A DNA stretch of 14,662 nt from JBKJTP01 sp046590195 (GTDB lineage Bacteria > Bacteroidota > Ignavibacteria > Palsa-1295), in assembly GCA_046590195.1 (NCBI GenBank), contig JBKJTP010000193.1, positions 1 through 14,662 of the forward strand, read 5' to 3'. Shown here piece after piece: positions 1 to 6,178 of this stretch (positions are counted from its first letter, which is position 1; the number at the start of each line of letters is the position of its first letter). The notes beneath the pieces are model-generated. The model worked only from the letters and a program-made list of their open reading frames with translations. It was not told the origin of the DNA and ran no database searches. Made by a program: the position numbers and the translations under genes.

Positions 1-2
1 CG

Positions 3-176
3 CGGAATGTTCAGCAGACGAAGTACGATCTTGTTGTCTATTCACCAAAGAAGGGACACGTGATCAACATCTCGGTCTACTTCGCATATTTTGACAAGAA
101 GTATGTACTTGAAGAGCAAGCGCACCTCGATGATAGAATGTATGAAGTCTTCCATACGTTTAAGCTAAAGAGCTAG
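3..176 (+). CDS. 3' end of an unidentified protein gene (partial)
   Basis: The third forward frame is open from the window edge to a TAG at 174-176 and gives the last 57 residues of a protein. The segment alternates hydrophobic and charged residues (for example VVYSPKKGHVINISVYF) and ends in YEVFHTFKLKS, which looks like a beta strand and a terminal helix/strand of a compact globular domain. I do not recognise the family; a C-terminal stretch of a secreted or lipoprotein-type domain is possible but unsupported. The other two forward frames hit stops within this stretch. The stop codon lies inside the first unit of a heptad repeat array. Confidence 0.6.
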   Translation, partial: RNVQQTKYDLVVYSPKKGHVINISVYFAYFDKKYVLEEQAHLDDRMYEVFHTFKLKS

Positions 177-207
177 CGTTCAGCGTTCAGCGTCTAGCGT
201 TTAGTAT
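172..207 (+). repeat. Heptad repeat array A (degenerate 7-bp tandem units)
   Basis: About five 7-bp units in tandem with consensus GTTCAGC or GTYTAGC; the units at 178-184 and 185-191 are identical. The array begins inside the stop codon of the upstream gene. It has the same period and the same YTCAG/YTAG core as the arrays at 4274-4301, 4606-4633, 6071-6098 and 6128-6155. Its function is unknown. Confidence 0.7.
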
Positions 208-826
208 CTCTCACCGATCGTCTTGCCTAACAATGCTCTTAGCAGACCAGCCCAGATCATGTTGGATACTGTGGTCTTCTTGCAATGCCTTGGCAGGCGA
301 TCATTGAGACGATCGGCCGTCTGTTCAGCAGCATCCCGCTCGCGCTTGCAACAAGTTGCGCGACAGAGCTTCGCCCGCCATACCTACACAGACTCTAACC
401 TCGCATCGCCTGTTCGATGAAAGTGATGCTCCTATTTTGATCACATCAGGCAACTCGGCGAATAAGGTGTCAGGCAGGAAGTGATCGCATGATGCACAAA
501 GCTCTGCCTGCGACCACCATCGCACATTAGATACATTCTTGCCCGGATCGTCGAGCCGAGGCGTTGGTTGCCCTCGCATCGAACGTGTAAGTAATGCGAG
601 AGCAGCATGGGCGTGCCTTCGGCATACATCAGCGGCTTCCGGAGCACTGGTAGCTGAGCCATGGGCGATCAATGCTGATTTATGTAAATGAGGCACCTCT
701 GATTGGAATAAGAGTTCACAATGTGCAGTTGGTCCCAATGCAAGTCTCACCCAATCGCTTGCCAATTGCCCTGTCCCGAAATTTTCGGCGTTCCTACTCA
801 GGCAGATTGCCCTATTCTTAATCCCT
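208..826. other. Intergenic stretch with no supportable gene
   Basis: About 620 bases with no forward reading frame that looks like a protein. On the minus strand an open frame runs across 325-900 (191 codons), but its product is rich in Cys, Arg and His and has no recognisable motif. It also overlaps head-to-head with the signal peptide region of the gene at 827. A second minus frame just beyond its stop (about 206-380) also reads protein-like but lacks a start. This could be a decayed minus-strand gene or simply spacer. I see no tRNA, terminator or strong promoter here. Confidence 0.4.
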
Positions 827-1414
827 ATGTCCAACTGGCAGTTTCTCATTGCCGCTCTCATAGCATGTACGCTGTGTGTTGGCGGTATCCTACCTCCCAA
901 TGAAGCGCTATGCCAACCACCTCCTTCCGGAGTTAGCGTAAAGCTTGGCGACAGAATCGTGCATCTCGAAGGGGGGATCAGATTCTATTTTGATCAAGTC
1001 AACCCAGTAGTCACAGTTGTCGGAAATGCTCAGGGGAAAACGGACACCACGACCTTTGATCCTTGTGACCTAACCGCCATAAGCATCGCTCCATGCGATA
1101 CTCTTGCAGTAGCTGGAGTAGGACGCGAGGGTAGCCAAACAAGACTCTATGCTGTCACACACCCCAATCCTGCGCGTGGTCCAGTGACGATCACTATTTA
1201 CAGTGATAGCGATCGGCGCGGAATAGTGACAATATTAGACGTTAGGGGAAACGAGATCTTGCGCTTTAAGGAGACGCGATTCGCTCGAGGCATGACCAGT
1301 CTTGCATGGGATCGAAAGGATGCTGGAGGCTTTGCAGTTGCCGCCGGTGCCTACGTGATCGCTATCACAACTGATGCTACAACTATTAGCGTAGGCCAAC
1401 TTCTCATCCAGTGA
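827..1414 (+). CDS. Small secreted protein with T9SS-type C-terminal sorting domain
   Basis: 195 residues, probably exported across the inner membrane and then handled by the type IX secretion system. Residues 5-29 form a hydrophobic signal peptide, with cleavage likely near ALC-Q at 27-30. Residues 36-95 hold a short beta-rich segment ending DPCDLTAISIAPCDT. Residues 107-195 match the general pattern of the T9SS sorting domain (FlgD-like Ig fold): HPNPARGPVTITI, then VTILDVRGNEI, then a G-rich turn and AAGAYVIAI, ending in a short strand. The mature part before the sorting domain is only about 75 residues, so it has no room for a large enzyme. ATG 827 is chosen because it directly begins the signal peptide; no Shine-Dalgarno sequence is visible. 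It lies 13-25 bases ahead of the PKD gene, so the two are probably co-transcribed. Family assignment of the sorting domain is by pattern, not by a search. Confidence 0.7.
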   Translation: MSNWQFLIAALIACTLCVGGILPPNEALCQPPPSGVSVKLGDRIVHLEGGIRFYFDQVNPVVTVVGNAQGKTDTTTFDPCDLTAISIAPCDTLAVAGVGREGSQTRLYAVTHPNPARGPVTITIYSDSDRRGIVTILDVRGNEILRFKETRFARGMTSLAWDRKDAGGFAVAAGAYVIAITTDATTISVGQLLIQ

Positions 1415-1439
1415 CACCTCACACTTTATGCTTAATCCA

Positions 1440-3128
1440 ATGAAAGTCCTTCTCGCCATTTGTGCATTCGTCCTGTTCGCGGCTGAACTGAACGCGCAGG
1501 ACATCAAGATCTATGAAAAGGGCTCAAAACTCCCGGTCTTGTTCCCCTTTAACACGCTGGATAGTTTGTCGATCGATCCTTGCGACACTTCGATTTATGA
1601 CCTAACGGGATGCGATCTGGATATTGACACGACTATCCTTTCCGTCACGTGTGGTAACGTGGTAAATGTATCCAGCCAGTTTGATGGAACGCCATCCTTC
1701 ATCAAGTACACCATCTACGATTCCTCAGGTACAGTTATTTTTAGCTCGACCGGGTCTGCTACTATCAGCTTTATGCTCCCGCAGTATGGCATTTATTACG
1801 GCATCGTTGAAGTCAGTTGTGGAGATCCCAAAACTGGAGATGAGGATGAGAGCGCGTTTGAGATCATTAACACGGCTCCGATTGCGGACTTCGATGTGGC
1901 GACGACCTTTGTCCCAAGCACTGGAGCGCCAACCCGTAACGTGTCGTTATCCGATTTTTCTCAAGTGGATGGCGTGGCAACGTTTGCTTACGAAGTGAAA
2001 GAGCGTGCAACCGGTCTTATCACTACGCACACCTCTGCCAACCCAACGTTTGCAACTGATGTGCGGAAAGGGTACGACGTCACTCTGGTCGTCACCGACC
2101 CGAAGGGATGCTCTGCATACAAGACGCGATCACTGGACTCAATCGTCGGTTGTCAGCCGAAATTTGATTGGTCGTACTCCTGGTGTGACCCCTGCATGAA
2201 AGATTCGGCTACGATCTCTGTCAACTTCGCAAACTTCTCGGAGTGGTCCGCCTCAGGCACGCCAACGTACAAATGGGATTTTGGCGACGGTAACTTCTCA
2301 ACGCTCGCCTCTCCAAGCCATGCTTATCACATACCCTGCGAGGGAAAGGTGTTCAGCGTTAGGCTCACAATGGAGATCGGTAACCCAGCTGATCCCAACT
2401 ACTGCATGAAGGATTGGGAGACTACCATCACGATCAGCCCTGTTAAGCCTGAAGTAACCTTCTTGGGAGTTTGTTGCGATGGTCTAGCCTACTTTAGTAC
2501 AGATGCCACCAAAGGCAAATGGTCTACGCCCGGGTCGATGGGAATACCTAAGTTTCCAGCTGTGAGCAAGAACATTCGCAAGATTCTTGGAGCCCAATTT
2601 GGCCAGAGCTACCGACAATACTATCAAACCCCCGGCACATATAGTGTCCAAGTTACAGCAGCGGAGTCTGAGGACCACAATCGTTGTGCGGGAAGGCAGA
2701 CCTTTACGATCAACAGCATTGAGTGCTTCAACCGAAATGTGAAGGTGGATGGGACGGATAATGTTGATGGTTATTCGATCAAATATAAGTTGCGTGCGAT
2801 CGCGCTTCCCTTTGTCCATCGAGTGACATCGAAGATCAAAGCACGAAATAGGAAGAAATTCGCTGAAGTGTCCACCGACTTCATTGGTCAGCTCAACCAG
2901 CAGGACGCCTTGGGGTGTTATTGTGCGACTAGAAATACTAGCAGTTCCGATGCAAGAACCAATTATCGCAAGTCAGTTGCTAGCACAGCAACGAGCGGTC
3001 GTTTTAGGATCGGGCAAGACAAGATCACATCTAGTTATCGTATCCAGACCAAGCAGGGCACGGTACGAAACTACACGCTCAAGATCGGCAACACGCCATG
3101 TGATCATCCATGGTTCATGTTTTTCTAA
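1440..3128 (+). CDS. Secreted cysteine-rich PKD-domain protein
   Basis: 562 residues from ATG 1440 (566 if the in-frame ATG at 1428 is used). ATG 1440 is preferred because MKVLLAICAFVLFAAELNAQ is a compact signal peptide with Lys at position 2 and cleavage before or after the final Gln. Mature residues begin DIKIYEKGSKLPVLFPFNTLDSL, a pattern common at the N-terminus of Bacteroidota secreted proteins. Numbering from 1428, a PKD (polycystic kidney disease) Ig-like repeat is clear near 278-317: YKWDFGDGN, then SPSHAY. Weaker Ig-like segments occur near 75-150 and 150-230. The mature protein has about 17 cysteines, including CDPC and adjacent CC, suggesting disulfides outside the cell. The last 130 residues are basic and Ser/Thr-rich, end in WFMFF, and lack a T9SS sorting domain or membrane anchor. 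PKD domains typically mediate protein or polysaccharide contacts; the specific role is unknown. Confidence 0.8.
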   Translation: MKVLLAICAFVLFAAELNAQDIKIYEKGSKLPVLFPFNTLDSLSIDPCDTSIYDLTGCDLDIDTTILSVTCGNVVNVSSQFDGTPSFIKYTIYDSSGTVIFSSTGSATISFMLPQYGIYYGIVEVSCGDPKTGDEDESAFEIINTAPIADFDVATTFVPSTGAPTRNVSLSDFSQVDGVATFAYEVKERATGLITTHTSANPTFATDVRKGYDVTLVVTDPKGCSAYKTRSLDSIVGCQPKFDWSYSWCDPCMKDSATISVNFANFSEWSASGTPTYKWDFGDGNFSTLASPSHAYHIPCEGKVFSVRLTMEIGNPADPNYCMKDWETTITISPVKPEVTFLGVCCDGLAYFSTDATKGKWSTPGSMGIPKFPAVSKNIRKILGAQFGQSYRQYYQTPGTYSVQVTAAESEDHNRCAGRQTFTINSIECFNRNVKVDGTDNVDGYSIKYKLRAIALPFVHRVTSKIKARNRKKFAEVSTDFIGQLNQQDALGCYCATRNTSSSDARTNYRKSVASTATSGRFRIGQDKITSSYRIQTKQGTVRNYTLKIGNTPCDHPWFMFF

Positions 3129-3152
3129 TCGGGAATTCCATACGCCAATGGA

Positions 3153-3195
3153 GCTAAACCTCGGATCCGCTGTGATCCGGGGTTTAGCATTTTAT
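3153..3195 (+). terminator. Rho-independent terminator after the PKD gene
   Basis: A 15-bp stem (3153-3167 with 3174-3188; one G-T wobble) closes a 6-base loop and is followed by ATTTTAT. It lies 25 bases after the stop of the PKD gene and is a good intrinsic terminator for the forward operon. Read from the other side it could also stop transcripts of the minus-strand gene ending at 3256, although the T tract on that side is poor. Confidence 0.85.
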
Positions 3196-3255
3196 CAGTG
3201 GTACTGCTCTATTGATGGAGGTGCAAAATCAGTGGATGTGCAAAACACCGCGCGT

Positions 3256-3741
3256 TCACCGTTTGAGGGGCGACATAATACGCTGCTCGATCATCTCATG
3301 TAACTCGTCGGATGTGATCTTCAGGTTGAACATCGCGATCATGATCGGTGAGTAGCCCATCTTCACTCCGAGCTGGGAGGTCCGGCGCTTCATTGGTGTG
3401 AGCCGCGCGAGATACTCCGCTTCGTTGCGAACCGCGATGCTGATGAACTCGGTCTCGTCCACGCGGCCCTTGCGCGCACTTGTGATGTCGCGCCACTCGA
3501 TCACGCCAAAGCCGTTGTTGCGGTCTTCGATGCCGATCTCGCTCAGGATCACCCGCGCTCTTGCGTCCATCGCGCGCTTAAAGAACCAATACGCCAGCCA
3601 ACCAACAAGCGCCACGCTCACAGCCACGAGCCACAACCGCTCACGAAACCCATACACGCACGCCGCCATCAGCGCCACGCACATCACAAACAACAACCAC
3701 GTCGCCCACCGGCTCTCAGGTATCTCGATGCGATCAGACAT
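3256..3741 (-). CDS. Two-helix membrane protein, possibly STM3941-like
   Basis: 161 residues from ATG at 3741 (MSDRIEIPESRW). Two hydrophobic helices near residues 13-31 and 35-53 are separated by a short charged turn. They are followed by a cytoplasmic-looking soluble domain: VILSEIGIEDRNNGFGVIEWRDI, then a beta-rich part and a C-terminal helix (SDELHEMIEQRI). This order (membrane hairpin, then a strand motif GI...W.DI) resembles STM3941-type or bacterial PH-like membrane proteins; I assign this by memory of the pattern only, and the function is unknown. The frame stays open upstream to 3936, but that extension crosses a GC-rich repeat and is low-complexity, so the internal ATG is preferred. 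A perfect -7 element (TATCTTTG) ends 4 bases before this ATG, which supports the start. The gene is alone on its strand. Confidence 0.7.
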   Translation of the reverse strand: MSDRIEIPESRWATWLLFVMCVALMAACVYGFRERLWLVAVSVALVGWLAYWFFKRAMDARARVILSEIGIEDRNNGFGVIEWRDITSARKGRVDETEFISIAVRNEAEYLARLTPMKRRTSQLGVKMGYSPIMIAMFNLKITSDELHEMIEQRIMSPLKR

Positions 3742-3745
3742 GTTG

Positions 3746-3753
3746 CAAAGATA
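3746..3753 (-). promoter_or_regulatory. Bacteroidetes-type -7 element; likely leaderless start
   Basis: On the minus strand the sequence TATCTTTG matches TAnnTTTG exactly. Only CAAC separates it from ATG 3741, so transcription would begin at or within a few bases of the start codon. No TTG is seen at the expected -33 position, so promoter strength is uncertain. Confidence 0.5.
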
Positions 3754-3802
3754 CGAATTGAAGTGGAAGCCCAGGATGTAGCAGACACTTCGCTTCGCGT
3801 CA

Positions 3803-3963
3803 CCCTCCCCCGAAAAGGGGAGGGACGGGGAGGGGCTGGTGCGGGCAAACTGTGCAGCGTGATCATGAATGTGATGTCTCGTCTGCATGATCTCTGCCTC
3901 TTTTAGTAGCTCCGTCTCATCTGCGAGTAGCCCCACCCTAACCCTCCCCTTTTCGGGGGAGGG
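3803..3963. repeat. REPIN-like inverted pair of GC-rich palindromic repeats
   Basis: Two exact 22-bp copies in inverted orientation, at 3803-3824 and 3942-3963, lie 117 bp apart. Each is itself a hairpin: CCCTCCCC, then CGAAAA, then GGGGAGGG. Similarity continues inward for about a dozen bases on both sides (G-rich, ending GGGGCT on the left and its complement on the right). An inverted doublet of short palindromes with a spacer is the architecture called REPIN, usually mobilised in trans by a RAYT transposase; no transposase gene is in this window. The 117-bp centre contains no convincing gene. Confidence 0.65.
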
Positions 3964-4076
3964 AATCTGTTTTAAAGGCTTCGCCTCTGACCACGGGCTA
4001 TTATTTAGTAACCCCTTTGGGGTTGGGGAGGTGGATAACTTTGTGCCGAAATGCCAAAGAATTCATCTGAAAAGTA

Positions 4077-4107
4077 TTGACTTTCGGCTTTTTATTTCGT
4101 ATATTTG
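4077..4107 (+). promoter_or_regulatory. Near-consensus Bacteroidetes promoter (TTG / TATATTTG)
   Basis: TTG at 4077-4079 and TATATTTG at 4100-4107 are separated by 20 bases. This fits the Bacteroidetes -33 TTG and -7 TAnnTTTG elements with the usual spacing, in an AT-rich background. Transcription would start near 4112-4116. The next gene on this strand is atpD, about 535 nt away, so the promoter drives either a long atpD leader or a separate small RNA. Confidence 0.6.
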
Positions 4108-4273
4108 CAGGTCGGAATGTGGGTGCCACTTTTGCTTGACCGTAAGGCTTGCCCCTTCCGCACGTGCTGGGCTTGCCGGGTAAGGCCAGCGCCACGAATT
4201 TATACTTTGCTGTGCGATCAAGTTTGTTGATTTATAAGGAGTTAAGTGGTGTGGATGTAGTGCGGAGGGGGAG

Positions 4274-4301
4274 GCTGAGTGATGAGGACTGAGGGCTGAG
4301 T
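4274..4301 (-). repeat. Heptad repeat array B
   Basis: Four 7-bp units read on the forward strand as RCTGAGK-like (GCTGAGT first and last). The complement carries the ACTCAGC-type unit, so the array is in the minus orientation. It ends in CTGAGTTGGGGA, a 12-base ending shared exactly with the array at 6071-6098. Confidence 0.6.
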
Positions 4302-4370
4302 TGGGGAGTGTGTGTGAATTGGGAGGTTGATCCGAGAACGCGTGAGCATCCCCAAAGCTCAGCACGCTGG

Positions 4371-4384
4371 TCCGCCGCGGCGGA
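4371..4384. promoter_or_regulatory. 14-bp perfect palindrome TCCGCCGCGGCGGA
   Basis: A GC-rich self-complementary sequence in the atpD upstream region. It could be a protein-binding site or part of a dispersed intergenic repeat. Nothing in the window identifies a binding protein. Confidence 0.3.
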
Positions 4385-4460
4385 TCTGCGACACAGCCCG
4401 CGCCTACAGAGGAGGCTCTAAGAATCTGCAAGAGGTTCGTTGAAAAATAAGGACTTAAGG

Positions 4461-4522
4461 GGTGTGAGAGCACACCATGCGTTTCCATCGAAGGCTTCGG
4501 AATGACGGCCTGGAAGCGTGTG
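4461..4522 (+). promoter_or_regulatory. Structured RNA segment in the putative atpD leader
   Basis: Two hairpins are adjacent. GGTGTG-AGAG-CACACC lies at 4461-4476. A 12-bp stem follows, pairing 4476-4487 with 4511-4522. Three pairs of the longer stem are G-U in the forward-strand RNA and would be A-C mismatches in the reverse transcript, so folding is directional and favours a forward-transcribed RNA. The two stems share base 4476, so they abut or compete slightly. It does not match a riboswitch I know. Confidence 0.4.
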
Positions 4523-4571
4523 TGTAAATCCCGAAACCTGAGCAGGTGTCTCTTCGTTAGGCGCGGCAATG

Positions 4572-4583
4572 ACATCCGGATGT
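4572..4583. promoter_or_regulatory. 12-bp perfect palindrome ACATCCGGATGT ahead of atpD
   Basis: A perfect inverted repeat 65 bases before the atpD start codon, followed by TATATTCC, a partial match to the -7 element. The combination could be an operator/promoter pair for atpD, but the match is weak and no regulator is known. Confidence 0.3.
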
Positions 4584-4605
4584 TCTATATTCCGTCGATG
4601 TCATA

Positions 4606-4633
4606 ACTCAGAATTTAGAATTCAGCACTCAGA
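4606..4633 (+). repeat. Heptad repeat array C, abutting the atpD start
   Basis: Four 7-bp units: ACTCAGA, ATTTAGA, ATTCAGC, ACTCAGA, then a partial ATTCC. It ends about 15 bases before the atpD ATG and occupies the space where a ribosome binding site would sit. It is in forward orientation, opposed to the array just after the atpD stop. Confidence 0.7.
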
Positions 4634-4648
4634 ATTCCTACCTTAAAA

Positions 4649-6058
4649 ATGAACGAAGGACAGATCGTACAGGTCATCGGCCCCGTTATCGACGTCGATT
4701 TTGCTGCCGGCAAGCTCCCATCCATCCTTAATGCTATCACGGTCGCTCGTACGAGCACCGATGGCAAGCCGGAGATCCTGACCTGCGAAGTGCAGCAGCA
4801 TCTCGGTGAGGACCGCGTCCGCGCCGTAGCAATGGATTCGACGGATGGTCTAACGCGCGGCATGAAGGTACTCGATACCGGCGCACCGATCTCTGTCCCA
4901 GTCGGCGCCAATGCACTTGGCCGCCTGATCAATGTAACGGGTAACACGATCGATGGCGGCGCCGAGATCGTCAGCGAGCACCGCTGGCCGATCCACCGCG
5001 ATGCCCCAGCCTTCGAGCAGCTCACGACTCGTGCCGAGATGCTCGAGACGGGTATCAAGGTCATCGACTTGATCGAGCCTTACGTAAAGGGCGGTAAGAC
5101 AGGTCTCTTCGGTGGTGCCGGCGTAGGAAAGACGGTCGTCATCATGGAGCTGATCCACAACATCGCAATGCACCACGGCGGTTATTCCGTGTTCGGCGGC
5201 GTAGGCGAGCGTACTCGTGAGGGTAACGATCTTTACCTCGAAATGTCAGAGGGTGGCGTTCTCGACAAGACCGTGCTTGTATTCGGTCAGATGAACGAGC
5301 CGCCAGGAGCACGTCAGCGCGTAGCACTTACGGCGCTCACGTTTGCTGAATACTTCCGTGATGAAGAAGGCCGCGACGTGCTTCTCTTTATCGATAACAT
5401 TTTCCGCTTTACTCAGGCCGGATCTGAGGTATCGGCACTTCTCGGCCGTATGCCATCGGCAGTGGGTTACCAGCCGACTCTGGCTTCCGAGATGGGTCAG
5501 CTTCAGGAGCGCATCACTTCAACGAAGAAGGGCTCCATCACTTCGGTCCAGGCTATCTACGTGCCTGCCGATGACTTGACCGATCCAGCACCAGCAACGG
5601 CCTTCGCCCACTTGGATGCTACGACGGTTCTGAGCCGCGCGATCTCTGAGCTTGGTATCTATCCAGCTGTGGATCCTCTCGATTCGACGAGCCGTATCCT
5701 CGAGCCTAGCGTTGTAGGCCAGGAGCACTACGATGTAGCTCGCGGTGTGCAGCTTATCCTCCAGCAGTATAAGGATCTGCAGGACATCATCAACATCCTC
5801 GGTATGGATGAACTTTCGGATGAGGACAAGACGACCGTTATGCGCGCCCGCAAGGTCCAGAAGTTCTTGTCTCAGCCGTTCTACGTTGCGGAACAGTTTA
5901 CCGGCATTCCTGGTAAATATGTGAAGCTCGAGGACACGATCCGTAGCTTCAAGGCGATCCTCGACGGCGAGTACGATCACCTGCCAGAAGGCGCATTCCA
6001 CATGGTCGGCGCGATCGAGGAAGTCGTCGATAAGGCGAAGCAGATGGGCGCGATCTAA
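4649..6058 (+). CDS. atpD: F1 ATP synthase subunit beta
   Basis: 469 residues, full length for the family. It is the catalytic subunit of the F1 sector at the cytoplasmic face of the inner membrane and makes ATP from ADP and phosphate (EC 7.1.2.2). The N-terminus MNEGQIVQVIGPVIDVDF is the conserved barrel start. Walker A is GGAGVGKT at 155-162. GERTREGNDLY follows, with catalytic Glu and Arg positions conserved. The DELSEEDK-type loop appears as DELSDEDK, and ALLGRMPSAVGYQPTL is intact. ATG 4649 fits the family start, although only CCTTAAAA and a heptad array precede it, with no Shine-Dalgarno sequence. The usual partner atpC (epsilon) does not follow and no other ATP synthase gene is in the window, so atpD looks monocistronic. 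It is bracketed by heptad arrays within 15 bases of each end. Confidence 0.98.
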   Translation: MNEGQIVQVIGPVIDVDFAAGKLPSILNAITVARTSTDGKPEILTCEVQQHLGEDRVRAVAMDSTDGLTRGMKVLDTGAPISVPVGANALGRLINVTGNTIDGGAEIVSEHRWPIHRDAPAFEQLTTRAEMLETGIKVIDLIEPYVKGGKTGLFGGAGVGKTVVIMELIHNIAMHHGGYSVFGGVGERTREGNDLYLEMSEGGVLDKTVLVFGQMNEPPGARQRVALTALTFAEYFRDEEGRDVLLFIDNIFRFTQAGSEVSALLGRMPSAVGYQPTLASEMGQLQERITSTKKGSITSVQAIYVPADDLTDPAPATAFAHLDATTVLSRAISELGIYPAVDPLDSTSRILEPSVVGQEHYDVARGVQLILQQYKDLQDIINILGMDELSDEDKTTVMRARKVQKFLSQPFYVAEQFTGIPGKYVKLEDTIRSFKAILDGEYDHLPEGAFHMVGAIEEVVDKAKQMGAI

Positions 6059-6063
6059 AGCTC

Positions 6064-6098
6064 TCTGAAATTCTGATTTCTGAATGCTGAATTCTGAG
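6064..6098 (-). repeat. Heptad repeat array D, just after the atpD stop
   Basis: Four regular units at 6071-6098 (TTCTGAT, TTCTGAA, TGCTGAA, TTCTGAG), plus a slightly out-of-phase copy at 6064-6070. The complement is the ACTCAGA/ATTCAGC unit, so the array is inverted relative to those at 4606 and 6128. It starts 5 bases after the TAA of atpD. Confidence 0.7.
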
Positions 6099-6127
6099 TT
6101 GGGGACAACTTAGATTGTATGCCAGGA

Positions 6128-6155
6128 ATTCAGAATTCAGAACTCAGCATTCAGA
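6128..6155 (+). repeat. Heptad repeat array E
   Basis: Four units: ATTCAGA twice, ACTCAGC, ATTCAGA. With array D it forms an inverted pair. The outermost 10 bases pair perfectly (6067-6076 with 6151-6160) and the inner units pair with mismatches, so the forward transcript could fold into a long stem over 6067-6160. No classical terminator is present after atpD, so this fold may act as the 3' end. Confidence 0.7.
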
Positions 6156-6178
6156 ATTTCCGATCACTACTTGCACTC

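Larger units (their letters stand above)
3964..4648. other. Hairpin-rich non-coding region upstream of atpD
   Basis: About 685 bases without a credible gene; the open minus frames across 4001-4575 are low-complexity shadows. Contents in order: a small hairpin AACCCC-TTT-GGGGTT at 4010-4024; a strong promoter match at 4077-4107; a GC-rich segment at 4120-4195 with a repeated GGCTTGCC and repeated GTAAGGC; a G-rich heptad array at 4274-4301; a 14-bp palindrome at 4371-4384; a structured segment at 4461-4522; a 12-bp palindrome at 4572-4583; and another heptad array touching the atpD start. Confidence 0.6.

Noticed and set aside
3742..3936. 65-residue N-terminal extension of the minus-strand membrane protein
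   Set aside because: It runs through the palindromic repeat, is low-complexity, and a perfect -7 element with an ATG 4 bases later supports the shorter protein.
4120..4195. Candidate SRP RNA, 6S RNA or riboswitch
   Set aside because: It lacks the conserved SRP GGAAGGAAGCAG-type loop and recognisable riboswitch cores; it is kept only as possible unknown RNA.
4237..4260. AGGAGTTAAG identical to the pckA ribosome binding region, followed by a four-codon frame ending ATG TAG
   Set aside because: It could be a minimal leader peptide, but a 10-base match and four codons are not enough to claim one.
4063..4575. Open minus-strand frame of 170 codons upstream of atpD
   Set aside because: The product is Ser/Pro/His-rich low complexity crossing repeats and palindromes, with no motif; it looks like a shadow of non-coding DNA.
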